NCBI RefSeq assembly: GCF_009996735.1
Contig: NZ_JAACYI010000007.1
Coordinates: 62,001 to 126,000 of the forward strand
Source of the DNA: Cellulomonas sp. APG4
GTDB taxonomy: Bacteria; Actinomycetota; Actinomycetes; Actinomycetales; Cellulomonadaceae
DNA: 64,000 nt
Direction of reading: 5' to 3'
The notes beneath the pieces were generated by a model. It had not been told where the DNA came from. It saw only the letters and a program-made list of their open reading frames with translations, and ran no database searches. A program made the translations under genes and the position numbers. Shown here in pieces: positions 52,739 through 61,392 of this stretch (within the stretch, counting starts at the first letter, position 1; every line of letters begins with the position of its first letter).

Positions 52739-52750
52739 AGCCTGGGGGTC
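52739..52750. repeat. 12-bp inverted repeat, right copy (partner at 49819-49830)
   Basis: AGCCTGGGGGTC is identical to the minus-strand sequence across the tRNA-Pro breakpoint at 49819-49830. Confidence 0.5.
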
Positions 52751-52760
52751 TGGACCCCAG
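52742..52760 (+). terminator. Imperfect hairpin after the amino acid importer
   Basis: CTGGGG (52742-52747) pairs with CCCCAG (52755-52760), extended by TC/GA, 36 nt after the ATPase stop. The stem is short for a terminator in this genome and overlaps the right copy of the 12-bp inverted repeat. Confidence 0.4.
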
Positions 52761-53293
52761 CAGGAACATCGGACGCGGCACGCTGAGGACCACAGGGGCG
52801 CGGAGCCCATCGTCCTGCGCCCATCACAGGTCGCCGCGGTAGCCCGTCCAAGCGCGGTGCGTTCGAGGGACGGCATCTTCAGTGAACCTTGACCATTCCC
52901 GAACGAACAGCACGGGATTGGCGCGCAATCGTGGGCACCTGCATCGGTTCACGGTCCTGCGAGAGGGCGGCCATGGCGCGTCGAACACCTAAACGGCGAT
53001 CCTCGGGCACGCGCAAGCCCCCAGCGGCGCCTCGAGCAGCGAGCCCACCCACGCCTGGTGGGTTGCGCGATCCGATCCGTGACCCGGCAGAGGCTTCGAC
53101 CCTTTCGTTGCCGATCCGCTTCCCCCTCCTGGGAGCCCACACGCCGGGCGCTTCTCAGCCGCGGGTGCCGCCGTCGGGCGTGACCCGGCCGAGGATCAGC
53201 GGCACCGCCGCTAGCCAGACCTCCGGCGCCACTTCCGCCAAGGCGACTCCGAGTCAGGCCCCTGGTCCGGCACCTCTGCCTCCGACACATCCC
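52761..53293. other. 533-bp region with no supported gene
   Basis: An open frame continuous with the Lgt-like gene runs through much of it (from 52889) but encodes a Pro/Ala/Arg/Ser/Thr-rich sequence with no motifs. It may be a disordered N-terminal extension or non-coding. No terminator, integrase or repeat was seen. Confidence 0.4.
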
Positions 53294-54415
53294 ATGCCAA
53301 GGCTCGCACGGGTAGGCGGTGCGGGGGGCCGCGCCAGCGCCTTGGAGTTCGTCGCGTCACCCTTCCCGGTCGTGGACGGGCTCGGCCCGCATGCCCTGGG
53401 CATCACCTACTGGTTCGACCCTCCAGCGACGTCGGGTCCCCACCAGGTGGCGGTCCGCCTCACCGGCCGTCGGCTCGACGTCGACGAACCCCGGACCCCC
53501 GCCGACGACTTCGCCACTGTGGCGAGGCTCGCTGAGGTGCGACCAGACAGCGGCCGGACGGCCCTGACGCACCGCGTTGTCGGTAAAGCGGCCGGGCGCT
53601 GGCACGTGACGGCGGACGCCGTGGCCACGGTCAAGTCTGGTCGCGACCGCCCGGACGTGGTGCGACTACCCTCCGCTGAAGCCGCTGGAGAATCGACATT
53701 CGCGACCGTTGCGACCATGCGGGCACCCGGGGTGCTGCTGGGTGCCTGGCCCGCGATGGTCGTGCTCGGCGTCACGCTGGCCCTGATCCTGCAGAGCGTC
53801 TTGGCTCGGGCGCACGGCCTCGCGTCGGCCAACGTTCTGGTTGTTGCGCTCGTGGCCAGCGTGCTTGGCGCAATCGGGGCCAAGGGCTACTACCGACTGA
53901 CTCACATGAAGGAGCGCACCAGGCTCTCGCTCTCGGGCCTGAGCGTTCAAGGTTTCGTGATCGTCGCAACCGCGACGTTCATCATTGGTGGGGCGATCCA
54001 AGGTCTTGCTGTCGGGCACCTCCTGGATGCCACGGTGCCCGCCCTGCTCGTCGGTCAGGCGGTCGGCCGGCTCGGCTGTCTACTGGCCGGGTGCTGTGCA
54101 GGCGTACCGACCACCTCCCGATGGGGTGTGTGGTCCTCCGACCGTCGCGTGGGCACCCGTCGCGTGCCGGTTCAACTGATGGAGGCGGCTGCGGCCGCAA
54201 CCCTGGCGGTAGCGACGACTGTTCTCGCCTGGCGCACGCCGACGTCATCGGGAGGTCTTCTCTTCGTCGCCGGCGTTGCCGGGTACGTCGTCGTACGCCA
54301 GCTTCTCTTTCCCCTTCGCGGGCTCCCGCGCTCCACCCCGCATGGCCGCCAGGTCACCTTGGCGCTGGCACTGGTGACCCTGGCCGGCGCCCTGGCGGCG
54401 ACCCTGCTCGGTTGA
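53294..54415 (+). CDS. Lgt-like membrane protein with soluble N-terminal domain
   Basis: The protein has 373 residues from ATG 53294; an upstream extension of up to 135 low-complexity residues is possible. Residues 1-135 form an unassigned, beta-rich-looking soluble domain. The rest has about seven helices and the region GQAVGRLGCLLAGCCAGVPT, the counterpart of the GRxGN(F)xNxE core of prolipoprotein diacylglyceryl transferase, followed by VPVQLMEA. The GCCAG form marks a divergent Lgt-like group rather than housekeeping Lgt. It may modify lipoproteins or another thiol substrate at the membrane. Confidence 0.72.
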   Translation: MPRLARVGGAGGRASALEFVASPFPVVDGLGPHALGITYWFDPPATSGPHQVAVRLTGRRLDVDEPRTPADDFATVARLAEVRPDSGRTALTHRVVGKAAGRWHVTADAVATVKSGRDRPDVVRLPSAEAAGESTFATVATMRAPGVLLGAWPAMVVLGVTLALILQSVLARAHGLASANVLVVALVASVLGAIGAKGYYRLTHMKERTRLSLSGLSVQGFVIVATATFIIGGAIQGLAVGHLLDATVPALLVGQAVGRLGCLLAGCCAGVPTTSRWGVWSSDRRVGTRRVPVQLMEAAAAATLAVATTVLAWRTPTSSGGLLFVAGVAGYVVVRQLLFPLRGLPRSTPHGRQVTLALALVTLAGALAATLLG

Positions 54416-54550
54416 GCGCCCCTTGCTCATGCACCCGCGCTGCCTCGATCCAGCACAGCGGAGGGGACATGTGCCTGGCCTGTGTGCTCGTCGCCCCGGT
54501 CTCGGTGGGCGGCGCATCGTCGCGTGGTGACAGGACTGGGGCGGGGTGGG

Positions 54551-57500
54551 TCATTGCTGCTCAGCGCACGGGCCGGTGCGGCTCCCCTGCCTCCCGGCTC
54601 GGCCTTCCTCCTCGGGTTGCCACCCGTCTGCCGCGCGGCGGAAGCGGTGGACGCTGCCTGGGGTCAGTGCGCGCACGTGCTCGTCCACCCGCAGTCGGAT
54701 CCGCGCGTCGCTCACGCCTGGATTGGAGGCGACGGTCAGGCTCTTGTCGTCGATCGCGATCTCCAGGCGCTGTCCGCGGTGCTGGGTGCTGAACCGAAGA
54801 CCACGCTGCCTGGCGGGCAGGGCGGGGTCCAGGACGACGTTGGGGCCCTCGGTGCGTAGTCCGGCGAAGGAACGCATGAGGATGTCGATCGTGCCAGCCA
54901 TGGCGCCGAGGTGGATGCCTTCCTGGGTCGTTCCGCCCTGGGTGTCGTCCAAGTCGGCGGCCAGGGCTTCGCGGAAGACGTCCCAGCCGCGGGTCGGATC
55001 CAGGCCGGCGAGGACCGAGGCATGCACCACTCTGCTCAGCGTGGAGCCGTGCGCGGTGCGGGCAAGGTAGTAGTCGACGGTGCGGGTCAGCGCCTGACGG
55101 GTTGTGGGGTAGCCAAGCCGGTCCAGCATCCCCAGCAGCGTGTCGGGCCCAAGGAGGTAGGCGAGCATGAGGACGTCGGCCTGCTTGGCGACCTTGTACC
55201 GGTTCGTGGTGTCGCCCTCGGCCTCGAGAATCAGGTCTAGGCGGCCGATGTTGCCGTACCGGCGGCGGTAGAGGCCCCAGTCCAGCTCGGCGAGATCGTC
55301 GTAATCTGCGAACTGGCCGATGACACCGTCGCGGAGGAACGGCACGCTCATGCGTCGACTCAGGTGCTGCCAGGCAGCCCTCTCCTCGGGCCGGATCTGA
55401 AGGCGGGCGTGGACGTCGTCACACCCGTGCCCGGTCACCTCGCGAAGGACGTCGACGGCGCGCTGGCACACCCACGCGGTGAGGACGTTCGTGTAGGCGT
55501 TGTCGGTCAGGCCCGCCCCGGGATCGTCGGGGTAGCCGTCGTGGTACTCGTCCGGGCCCATCACCCCCCGGATGTGGTAGCGGTCGTCGACGGTGTCGTG
55601 GCTCGCCATGGCGGTGAAGAGGCGGGCGACCTCGATGATGAGGTCAGCGCCACGCTCCGCGAGCCAGGCAGCATCACCCGTGGCCTGGTAGTACTGCCAG
55701 GCGTTGACCGCGACGGCGAGCCCGACGTGACGCTGCCGATGAGAGTTGTCCGGCATCCAGCGGCCCGAGCGACTGTTGAACAGCATCACCGGTGTCTCTT
55801 CGCGGCCGTCGCTGCCGGACTGCCACGGGAACATCGCCCCGGGGAGCCCTTCCCGGGCCGCAGCCCGCCGCGCGGCATCCAGCCGGCGCCACCGGTAGTC
55901 CAGCAGACCGCGACTGACCTGCGGCAGGTAGGCGGTGAGCACTGGCAGGACGAACAGCTCGTCCCAGAAGACGTGTCCGCGGTAGCCCTCGCCGTGCAGG
56001 CCGCGGGCCGGTACGCCGGTGTCGAGCTCGGAAGTGTGCACCGAGAGGGTCTGCTGCAGGTGGAACAGGTGCAGGTTGAGCACGAGGCCGGTCTGGGTGT
56101 CGGCGTCCAGCTCGACACCGAAGCGCTTCCATAACCGCTCCCACGCGGCAGCGTGAGGGCCGAGAAGGTCCTCTAAGCCGCCCGACGTCGCGTCGAGCTC
56201 CCCGAACACGGCCGACAGGGGCGAAGCAATGGCAGGGTCACGCGAGGACACGGCCGCTACCGCCTTGTCGATGGTGACCGGCGCGCCGTCGGTGACCGCT
56301 ACCTCAAGGGCGTGCCAGTGCAGATCTCCGTCGTGCTCCAGGACGGCGTCCGGTGCTGCTTGGTCGACGGTGGTCAGGGCCCCCACCGCGATGTGGATCT
56401 GGCTCTGCAGTGTCGTGACCTCCACCACCAGCCTGCCCGGTCCGGCGTCGTGGACACCGGTGGTGCGCAGGTGACGGTTGGCCAGGGCGGCGTACTCGGC
56501 GACGTTGGCGTTGACCACGCCGGCATCGATGCCGGAGCGCACTCGCAGAGTCCCGCTCCACCCCTCGGGCACGACCGTGGTCTCCAGCGCCGCGACGTGC
56601 CGGCGAGCCATGGAGACGATGCGCCGCTGCCGAAGACGCATCCGCCGGCCGGCGCCGTCGGTGAGCACCGCGGTGCGGGTGAGCACTCCGCGGCGCAGGT
56701 CGAGCTCGCGCCGCTCGTCGGTGGCCGTCAGTCCGCCGGCGGACCACCACGGTCCTTCGGTGGCGAGGTCGAGAACCAGCCAGTTCGGCGCATTGACCAG
56801 GCTCTCGTCCTCCACCTGGCGGCCATGGACCGTGGAGACCAGGCGGTTGTAGACACCGGCGAGGTAAGTCCCGGGGTAGTGCACCCCGTCCGCACCACGC
56901 TCCGGTGCCGCGCCCCGGGCGCCGAGGTAGCCGTTGGCAAGGGTCGTCAACGCCTCACGATGACCCTCGTGGGCGGGGTCGAAACCCTCATACACCAGCG
57001 TCCACGGGTCGGCCCGGAGGGCACCAAGGTCGAGCTGCGCGACATCCTCCACGACCAGATGAGCGCCGGCGTCCTCGAGTTCGCTCCGCTGCCCGGCCCG
57101 GGCTACGCCAACCACGAGCCCGAAGCCCCCTCGCCTGGCAGCCTGAACGCCGGCGACGGCGTCCTCCACCACCGCAACCCGGTCCGGGGATACCCCCAGC
57201 TCGTGCGCCGCCTGGAGGAAGGTGGCGGGGTCGGGCTTGCCCGCCAGGCCGAGCTCGCCGGCACGCTCGCCGTCCACAACGACGTCGAAGGCCCCGGACA
57301 GACCTGCGGCCGTCAGCAGGGCCGCAGCGTTGCGGCTCGCCGTGACCAGCGCGACCGGCACACCACCGGCCCGCAACCGCTCGAGCAGGCCGACCGTGCC
57401 GGGGAACGCCTCAACGCCTCGGTCGGCGATCAGATGGAGGTAGATCTCGTTCTTCCGCGCCCCCAGCCCGTGCACCGTCCACTCCCCCGCGGCGTCTTGT

Positions 57501-57808
57501 CGCGTCCCCAGGGGAATGTCGAGGCCGCGGGCGGCGAGGAAGGCGGCAACCCCGTCCTCCCGGGCGCGTCCGTCGACGTAGCGCCGGTAGTCCGCGTCCG
57601 TATCGAACGGCTCTGCGGAGGCCGCCCCCGCTGTGCGTGGATCGGCGAGCACCATGTCGAAGAGCTGTCGCCACGCCTCGGCGTGCAGTGTGGCGGTGTC
57701 GGTGACCACACCGTCCATGTCGAAGATCACGGCCTCCTGCGGCGGTAGAGCCCCAGTCGGGGCAGGCGCGCGCAAGGAGCCCCCAGGCTCTGGCGTCGGA
57801 TGTCTCAC
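54551..57808 (-). CDS. HAD (beta-phosphoglucomutase-like)-GH65 fusion, disaccharide phosphorylase
   Basis: The protein has 1085 residues from GTG 57808 with GGAGG upstream. Residues ~25-255 form a HAD hydrolase: DMDGVVTDT nucleophile region, VTASRNAA, KPDPATF and EDAVAGVQAA, as in beta-phosphoglucomutase. Residues ~270-1060 form a family 65 glycoside phosphorylase: N-terminal beta-sandwich, (alpha/alpha)6 barrel with general acid Glu754 in MGPDEYHDG, and the phosphate loop TTQEGIHLGAMAGT near 970. It would phosphorolyse trehalose, maltose or kojibiose to glucose and beta-glucose-1-phosphate, and the fused mutase converts the latter to glucose-6-phosphate. Confidence 0.93.
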   Translation of the reverse strand: MRHPTPEPGGSLRAPAPTGALPPQEAVIFDMDGVVTDTATLHAEAWRQLFDMVLADPRTAGAASAEPFDTDADYRRYVDGRAREDGVAAFLAARGLDIPLGTRQDAAGEWTVHGLGARKNEIYLHLIADRGVEAFPGTVGLLERLRAGGVPVALVTASRNAAALLTAAGLSGAFDVVVDGERAGELGLAGKPDPATFLQAAHELGVSPDRVAVVEDAVAGVQAARRGGFGLVVGVARAGQRSELEDAGAHLVVEDVAQLDLGALRADPWTLVYEGFDPAHEGHREALTTLANGYLGARGAAPERGADGVHYPGTYLAGVYNRLVSTVHGRQVEDESLVNAPNWLVLDLATEGPWWSAGGLTATDERRELDLRRGVLTRTAVLTDGAGRRMRLRQRRIVSMARRHVAALETTVVPEGWSGTLRVRSGIDAGVVNANVAEYAALANRHLRTTGVHDAGPGRLVVEVTTLQSQIHIAVGALTTVDQAAPDAVLEHDGDLHWHALEVAVTDGAPVTIDKAVAAVSSRDPAIASPLSAVFGELDATSGGLEDLLGPHAAAWERLWKRFGVELDADTQTGLVLNLHLFHLQQTLSVHTSELDTGVPARGLHGEGYRGHVFWDELFVLPVLTAYLPQVSRGLLDYRWRRLDAARRAAAREGLPGAMFPWQSGSDGREETPVMLFNSRSGRWMPDNSHRQRHVGLAVAVNAWQYYQATGDAAWLAERGADLIIEVARLFTAMASHDTVDDRYHIRGVMGPDEYHDGYPDDPGAGLTDNAYTNVLTAWVCQRAVDVLREVTGHGCDDVHARLQIRPEERAAWQHLSRRMSVPFLRDGVIGQFADYDDLAELDWGLYRRRYGNIGRLDLILEAEGDTTNRYKVAKQADVLMLAYLLGPDTLLGMLDRLGYPTTRQALTRTVDYYLARTAHGSTLSRVVHASVLAGLDPTRGWDVFREALAADLDDTQGGTTQEGIHLGAMAGTIDILMRSFAGLRTEGPNVVLDPALPARQRGLRFSTQHRGQRLEIAIDDKSLTVASNPGVSDARIRLRVDEHVRALTPGSVHRFRRAADGWQPEEEGRAGRQGSRTGPCAEQQ

Positions 57809-57872
57809 GGGCTCCTCCGATCTGTTCGCCGGCCCGGTGCTGCCTCCAGCCGGGGTCGAGCCCTCCAGCGGG

Positions 57873-58838
57873 TCAGTGGTGGGGCCGAAGCGGGGACTGG
57901 GACGTCGGCGTCGGGGCGGTGGACCGCCATCGGGGGCGCAACGCGACCCACATGGCCGCCAGCACCGCGGTCAGGCCCGCAGCCGTCCAACCGCCGGGGC
58001 GCTCTCCCAGGACGACGGCGGCCAGCAGGATGCCAAGGACGGGTGTCAAGAAGGTCCACGTGGTCAGCGTGTCGAGGCGGCTGCGGCGGACCTCGGTGAA
58101 CCAGGCAACCGTTGTCGCCGCAGTGCCTACCAGTGCCAGGAACGCCAGCGACAGCACGAAGCGTGGGGTCCACGCCACCTCAGGGGCGCCCTCCACGGCT
58201 GCCGCGACGGCGGCGAGCACCACCCCGCCGATGACCAGGTGCCAGCCGGTGGCGGTGATCACGTCCATCCCGCCCAGGCGACGGGAGAGCAGGGTCCCAC
58301 CGGTCACGGCGGCCGCGGAGAGCAGCGACAGCGCCGCCCCGCCACCCCCACCCCCGGGCACGGCTACCAGGACTAGGCCCGCGAAACCAACCGCAAGCGC
58401 GGTCGCTGTCCGGATCGAGAGTCTCTCGCCGTAGAGCCACCAGGCGGGCAGCAGGATCAGAAGTGGCTGGGCGTTGGCCAACACCGCGGCGGTGCCCGCG
58501 GCACCACCGGCCACCCCAGCGAACATCGCCGCGAAGGCCACCGTGACATTCACGAGGCCCAGAACGGCGAGGAGCATCCAAGCGTTCCTGCCGCGGGGGG
58601 TCGGCCGGTGCCACGCCGCTCCCAGGGCCAGCAGCGCCAGGCCGGCCACCAGAGCACGCAGTGCCGCGAACCAGAGCAGCGGGGCATCGCGCAGCCCCCA
58701 GTCGATGAGGACGAAGCACACCGCCCCCGCCGCGGTGATCCACAGCATGCGACCCCACCGTGGGCTCGCCATCGCCCCGCCCTCCACCGCGGGCGAACCG
58801 CGGGGAGCCACCGCTGCGCGGTCCACGCCGACCGGCAT
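57873..58838 (-). CDS. EamA/DMT-family transporter
   Basis: The protein has 321 residues from ATG 58838; an internal ATG (residue 23) is also possible. Ten transmembrane helices form two EamA repeats; ANAQPLLILLPAWWLYGERLS and TFLTPVLGILLAAVVLGERP are the paired family motifs. Export of an amino acid or metabolite is usual, and the substrate is unknown. It starts 1 nt after the stop of the copper ATPase gene upstream, so it is probably in the same transcript. Confidence 0.88.
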   Translation of the reverse strand: MPVGVDRAAVAPRGSPAVEGGAMASPRWGRMLWITAAGAVCFVLIDWGLRDAPLLWFAALRALVAGLALLALGAAWHRPTPRGRNAWMLLAVLGLVNVTVAFAAMFAGVAGGAAGTAAVLANAQPLLILLPAWWLYGERLSIRTATALAVGFAGLVLVAVPGGGGGGAALSLLSAAAVTGGTLLSRRLGGMDVITATGWHLVIGGVVLAAVAAAVEGAPEVAWTPRFVLSLAFLALVGTAATTVAWFTEVRRSRLDTLTTWTFLTPVLGILLAAVVLGERPGGWTAAGLTAVLAAMWVALRPRWRSTAPTPTSQSPLRPHH

Positions 58839-58839
58839 G

Positions 58840-61302
58840 TCAGCTGACCCCGGCGGGGGCCGGTGCCGCCGGCTCCGGCTCGCGTGCCGTGCCCTGCGGC
58901 GCGGCCGGAGTCTGCTGCGCCGGCAGCCGGAGCCGCTTGAGCAATAGCGCGTTGACCGTCACGACGACCGTCGAGCCCGACATCGACAGGGCCGCGATCT
59001 CCGGGCGCAGCATCAGGCCGAACGCGGGGTAGAACACCCCGGCGGCGATCGGCAGTGCCAGGGCGTTGTATGCGATCGCCCAGGCCACGTTCTGCCGTTC
59101 CTTGCGCACCGTGCCCTTGCCGATGCGTAGCGCCACGGACACGTCCAGGGGGTCCGAACGCATCAGGACGATGTCCGCGGTCTCGATCGCAACGTCGGTC
59201 CCCGCGCCGATCGCGATGCCGATGTCCGCCTTGGCCAGCGCGGGGGCGTCGTTGACGCCGTCGCCGACCATCGCCACGGTCTTGCCGGCCTGCTGCAGCT
59301 CGGCGACCTTCTCCGCCTTGTCGCCGGGAAGGACCTCGGCGATGACGGTGTCGATGCCGAGCTGCTCGGCGATGCGCTGAGCGGTCGCCTCGTTGTCTCC
59401 TGTGAGCATGACCACCTCGATCCCGGACTCGTGCAGCGCGGCGACCGCCGCCGCCGCCGTCTCGCGGGCGGCGTCGGCCAAAGCGATGACCCCGACCCCG
59501 CGTCCGTCCACCGCGACGAGTACCGCGGTGCGACCGGACGCCGCCAGCTCGTCCCGGCTCGCAGCCAGATCGCCGAGCTCCACGCCTTCTTTCGCCATGA
59601 GGCGGAGGTTGCCCACCAGCACCCGCCGCCCGTCGACCACTGCCGTCGCGCCATGTCCCGGCACATTCAGGAACTCGCTGACCTCCCGCCCGGGCACACC
59701 CAGCCGAGCGGCGTGGCTCTCGATGGCCCGGGCCAGGGGGTGCTCGGACTCCCGTTCGACGGCAGCGACCAGGGCGAGCATCTCCTCCTCGCTCATGCCC
59801 GCCACGACGACGTCGGTGACCTCCGGCTCCCCCTTGGTCAGGGTGCCTGTCTTGTCCAGGACCACCGTGTCGATCCGCGCAGTGCCCTCCAGGGCGGTCG
59901 CGTTCTTGAACAGCACCCCGCGCCGCGCCCCCACACCGGTGCCCACCATGATCGCCATGGGTGTCGCGAGTCCGAGGGCATCGGGGCAGGTGATGACCAC
60001 GACCGTGATCGCGAACAGCATCGCCAGGGCCACACCGGCACCGGCGAGCATCCACACCGCGAACGTCGTGCCGCCGGCGACGAGGGCGACGAACACCAGC
60101 CAGAACGCGGCGCGGTCGGCCAGGCGCTGCCCGGGGGCCTTGGAGTTCTGCGCCTCCTGGACCATCTTGACGATCTGCGCCAACGCCGTGTCCGCGCCGA
60201 CCTTCGTGGCCCGTGCCCGCAGGGTCCCCGTGGTGTTGATCGACGCACCGATCAACTGAGCCCCCGGCGCCTTCTCCACCGGCATGGACTCCCCGGTCAC
60301 CATGGACTCGTCGACCTCGGACTCCCCCTCCTCCACCACGGCGTCGACCGGGATCTTCGAGCCCGGCCGCACCAGCAGCAGGTCACCGACGACGACCTCA
60401 GACGTCGGGACCTCCACCGGCTCGCCGTCGCGGAGCACGACCGCCTGGGACGGGGCGAGCTCGAGCAACGTGCGCACGGCGTCGTTCGCTCCGCCCCGGG
60501 CTCGCATCTCCAGCCAGTGCCCGAGGAGCACGAAGGTGGTCAGAACCGTGGCCGCCTCGTAGAAGACCTCTCCCCCGCCGGTGAAGGTCACCACCAGGCT
60601 GTACAACCAGCCCGCGCCGACGCCCACCGCGACCAGGACCATCATGTCCAGCGTCCTGGCCCGCAACGCCCGGTAGGCGCCGTCGAAGAAGATCCACGCC
60701 GAGTAGAACACCACCGGCAAAGACAAGATCAGCGAGAAGACATCGTCACGCAGACCGAACGGCGCCGGAAGGGTGAACCCCAGGACCTCGCGCCCGATCG
60801 GCGACCAGAACAAGATCACCACTGACAGGACGGCCGCGACCAGGAACCGGTTGCGCATGTCCCGGGTCATGTCCGCCATCGACCCGCCGTGCCCGCCATG
60901 GCCCATCGCCTCCTGTGCGGACTGACCGGTCGGTGCGTCGCCGTCCTTGTCCCCGTGCCCGGTGTCCCCGTGCCCAGCGGCCCCGTGCGTGCCATGGCCC
61001 TCGGCCCCCGTGCGGGTGTCGTCTGGGGTCCGGGCCTCGGTCGACGCCGGCTCCGTCATCGGGTGGCACATGTGACCCGGTACGGACTGCCCCGCACAGT
61101 GGTACCCGCACTCGTTGACCCAGCTCACCAGCTGGGCGATGGAGGTCTCGTCCGGGTCGTAGGTGACCGTCGCCGTCTGCGAGACGGCGCTGGCCTCGAC
61201 GGCCAGCACTCCTCCCTGGCGCATCAGGGTCTTCTCGATGACCGACTCGGAGGTGGCCCAGTGCAGACCGCCCACCTCCAGCACAGTGGATTGGCGTTTC
61301 AT
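58840..61302 (-). CDS. P1B-type heavy-metal ATPase with CPD motif and His-rich N-terminus
   Basis: The protein has 820 residues from ATG 61302 (AAGGA ~10 nt upstream; GTG 61311 is also in frame). It has an HMA-like N-terminal domain lacking the CxxC (GGLHWATSE in its place) but ending ECGYHC, then a His/Gly-rich stretch (~85-145) and eight TM helices. TGES is in the actuator, Cys439-Pro-Asp in the metal-binding helix, phospho-Asp483 in DKTGT, HP in SEHPLARA and GDGVNDAP. The CPD in place of CPC or CPH is non-canonical. With CsoR and a second ATPase nearby, copper or silver export is most likely. Confidence 0.92.
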   Translation of the reverse strand: MKRQSTVLEVGGLHWATSESVIEKTLMRQGGVLAVEASAVSQTATVTYDPDETSIAQLVSWVNECGYHCAGQSVPGHMCHPMTEPASTEARTPDDTRTGAEGHGTHGAAGHGDTGHGDKDGDAPTGQSAQEAMGHGGHGGSMADMTRDMRNRFLVAAVLSVVILFWSPIGREVLGFTLPAPFGLRDDVFSLILSLPVVFYSAWIFFDGAYRALRARTLDMMVLVAVGVGAGWLYSLVVTFTGGGEVFYEAATVLTTFVLLGHWLEMRARGGANDAVRTLLELAPSQAVVLRDGEPVEVPTSEVVVGDLLLVRPGSKIPVDAVVEEGESEVDESMVTGESMPVEKAPGAQLIGASINTTGTLRARATKVGADTALAQIVKMVQEAQNSKAPGQRLADRAAFWLVFVALVAGGTTFAVWMLAGAGVALAMLFAITVVVITCPDALGLATPMAIMVGTGVGARRGVLFKNATALEGTARIDTVVLDKTGTLTKGEPEVTDVVVAGMSEEEMLALVAAVERESEHPLARAIESHAARLGVPGREVSEFLNVPGHGATAVVDGRRVLVGNLRLMAKEGVELGDLAASRDELAASGRTAVLVAVDGRGVGVIALADAARETAAAAVAALHESGIEVVMLTGDNEATAQRIAEQLGIDTVIAEVLPGDKAEKVAELQQAGKTVAMVGDGVNDAPALAKADIGIAIGAGTDVAIETADIVLMRSDPLDVSVALRIGKGTVRKERQNVAWAIAYNALALPIAAGVFYPAFGLMLRPEIAALSMSGSTVVVTVNALLLKRLRLPAQQTPAAPQGTAREPEPAAPAPAGVS

Positions 61303-61344
61303 GATCTTCACGTCCTTGCCCGGCCTCGTGGCCGATCGATGGTG

Positions 61345-61363
61345 CTCCGCGCCTGGCGCGGAG
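61345..61363 (-). terminator. Hairpin after the type II GAPDH gene
   Basis: CTCCGCGCC (61345-61353) is complementary to GGCGCGGAG (61355-61363), 30 nt after the GAPDH stop and 42 nt before the ATPase start on the minus strand. It may reduce read-through into the ATPase gene rather than stop it completely. Confidence 0.5.
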
Positions 61364-61392
61364 GGTGTCCCTCATGGCCCGTCAGGCGGGCC

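Noticed and set aside
52889-53293. N-terminal extension of the Lgt-like protein
   Set aside because: The 135 residues are low-complexity Pro/Ala/Arg/Ser/Thr with no motif; ATG 53294 gives a compact protein, although the extension cannot be excluded.
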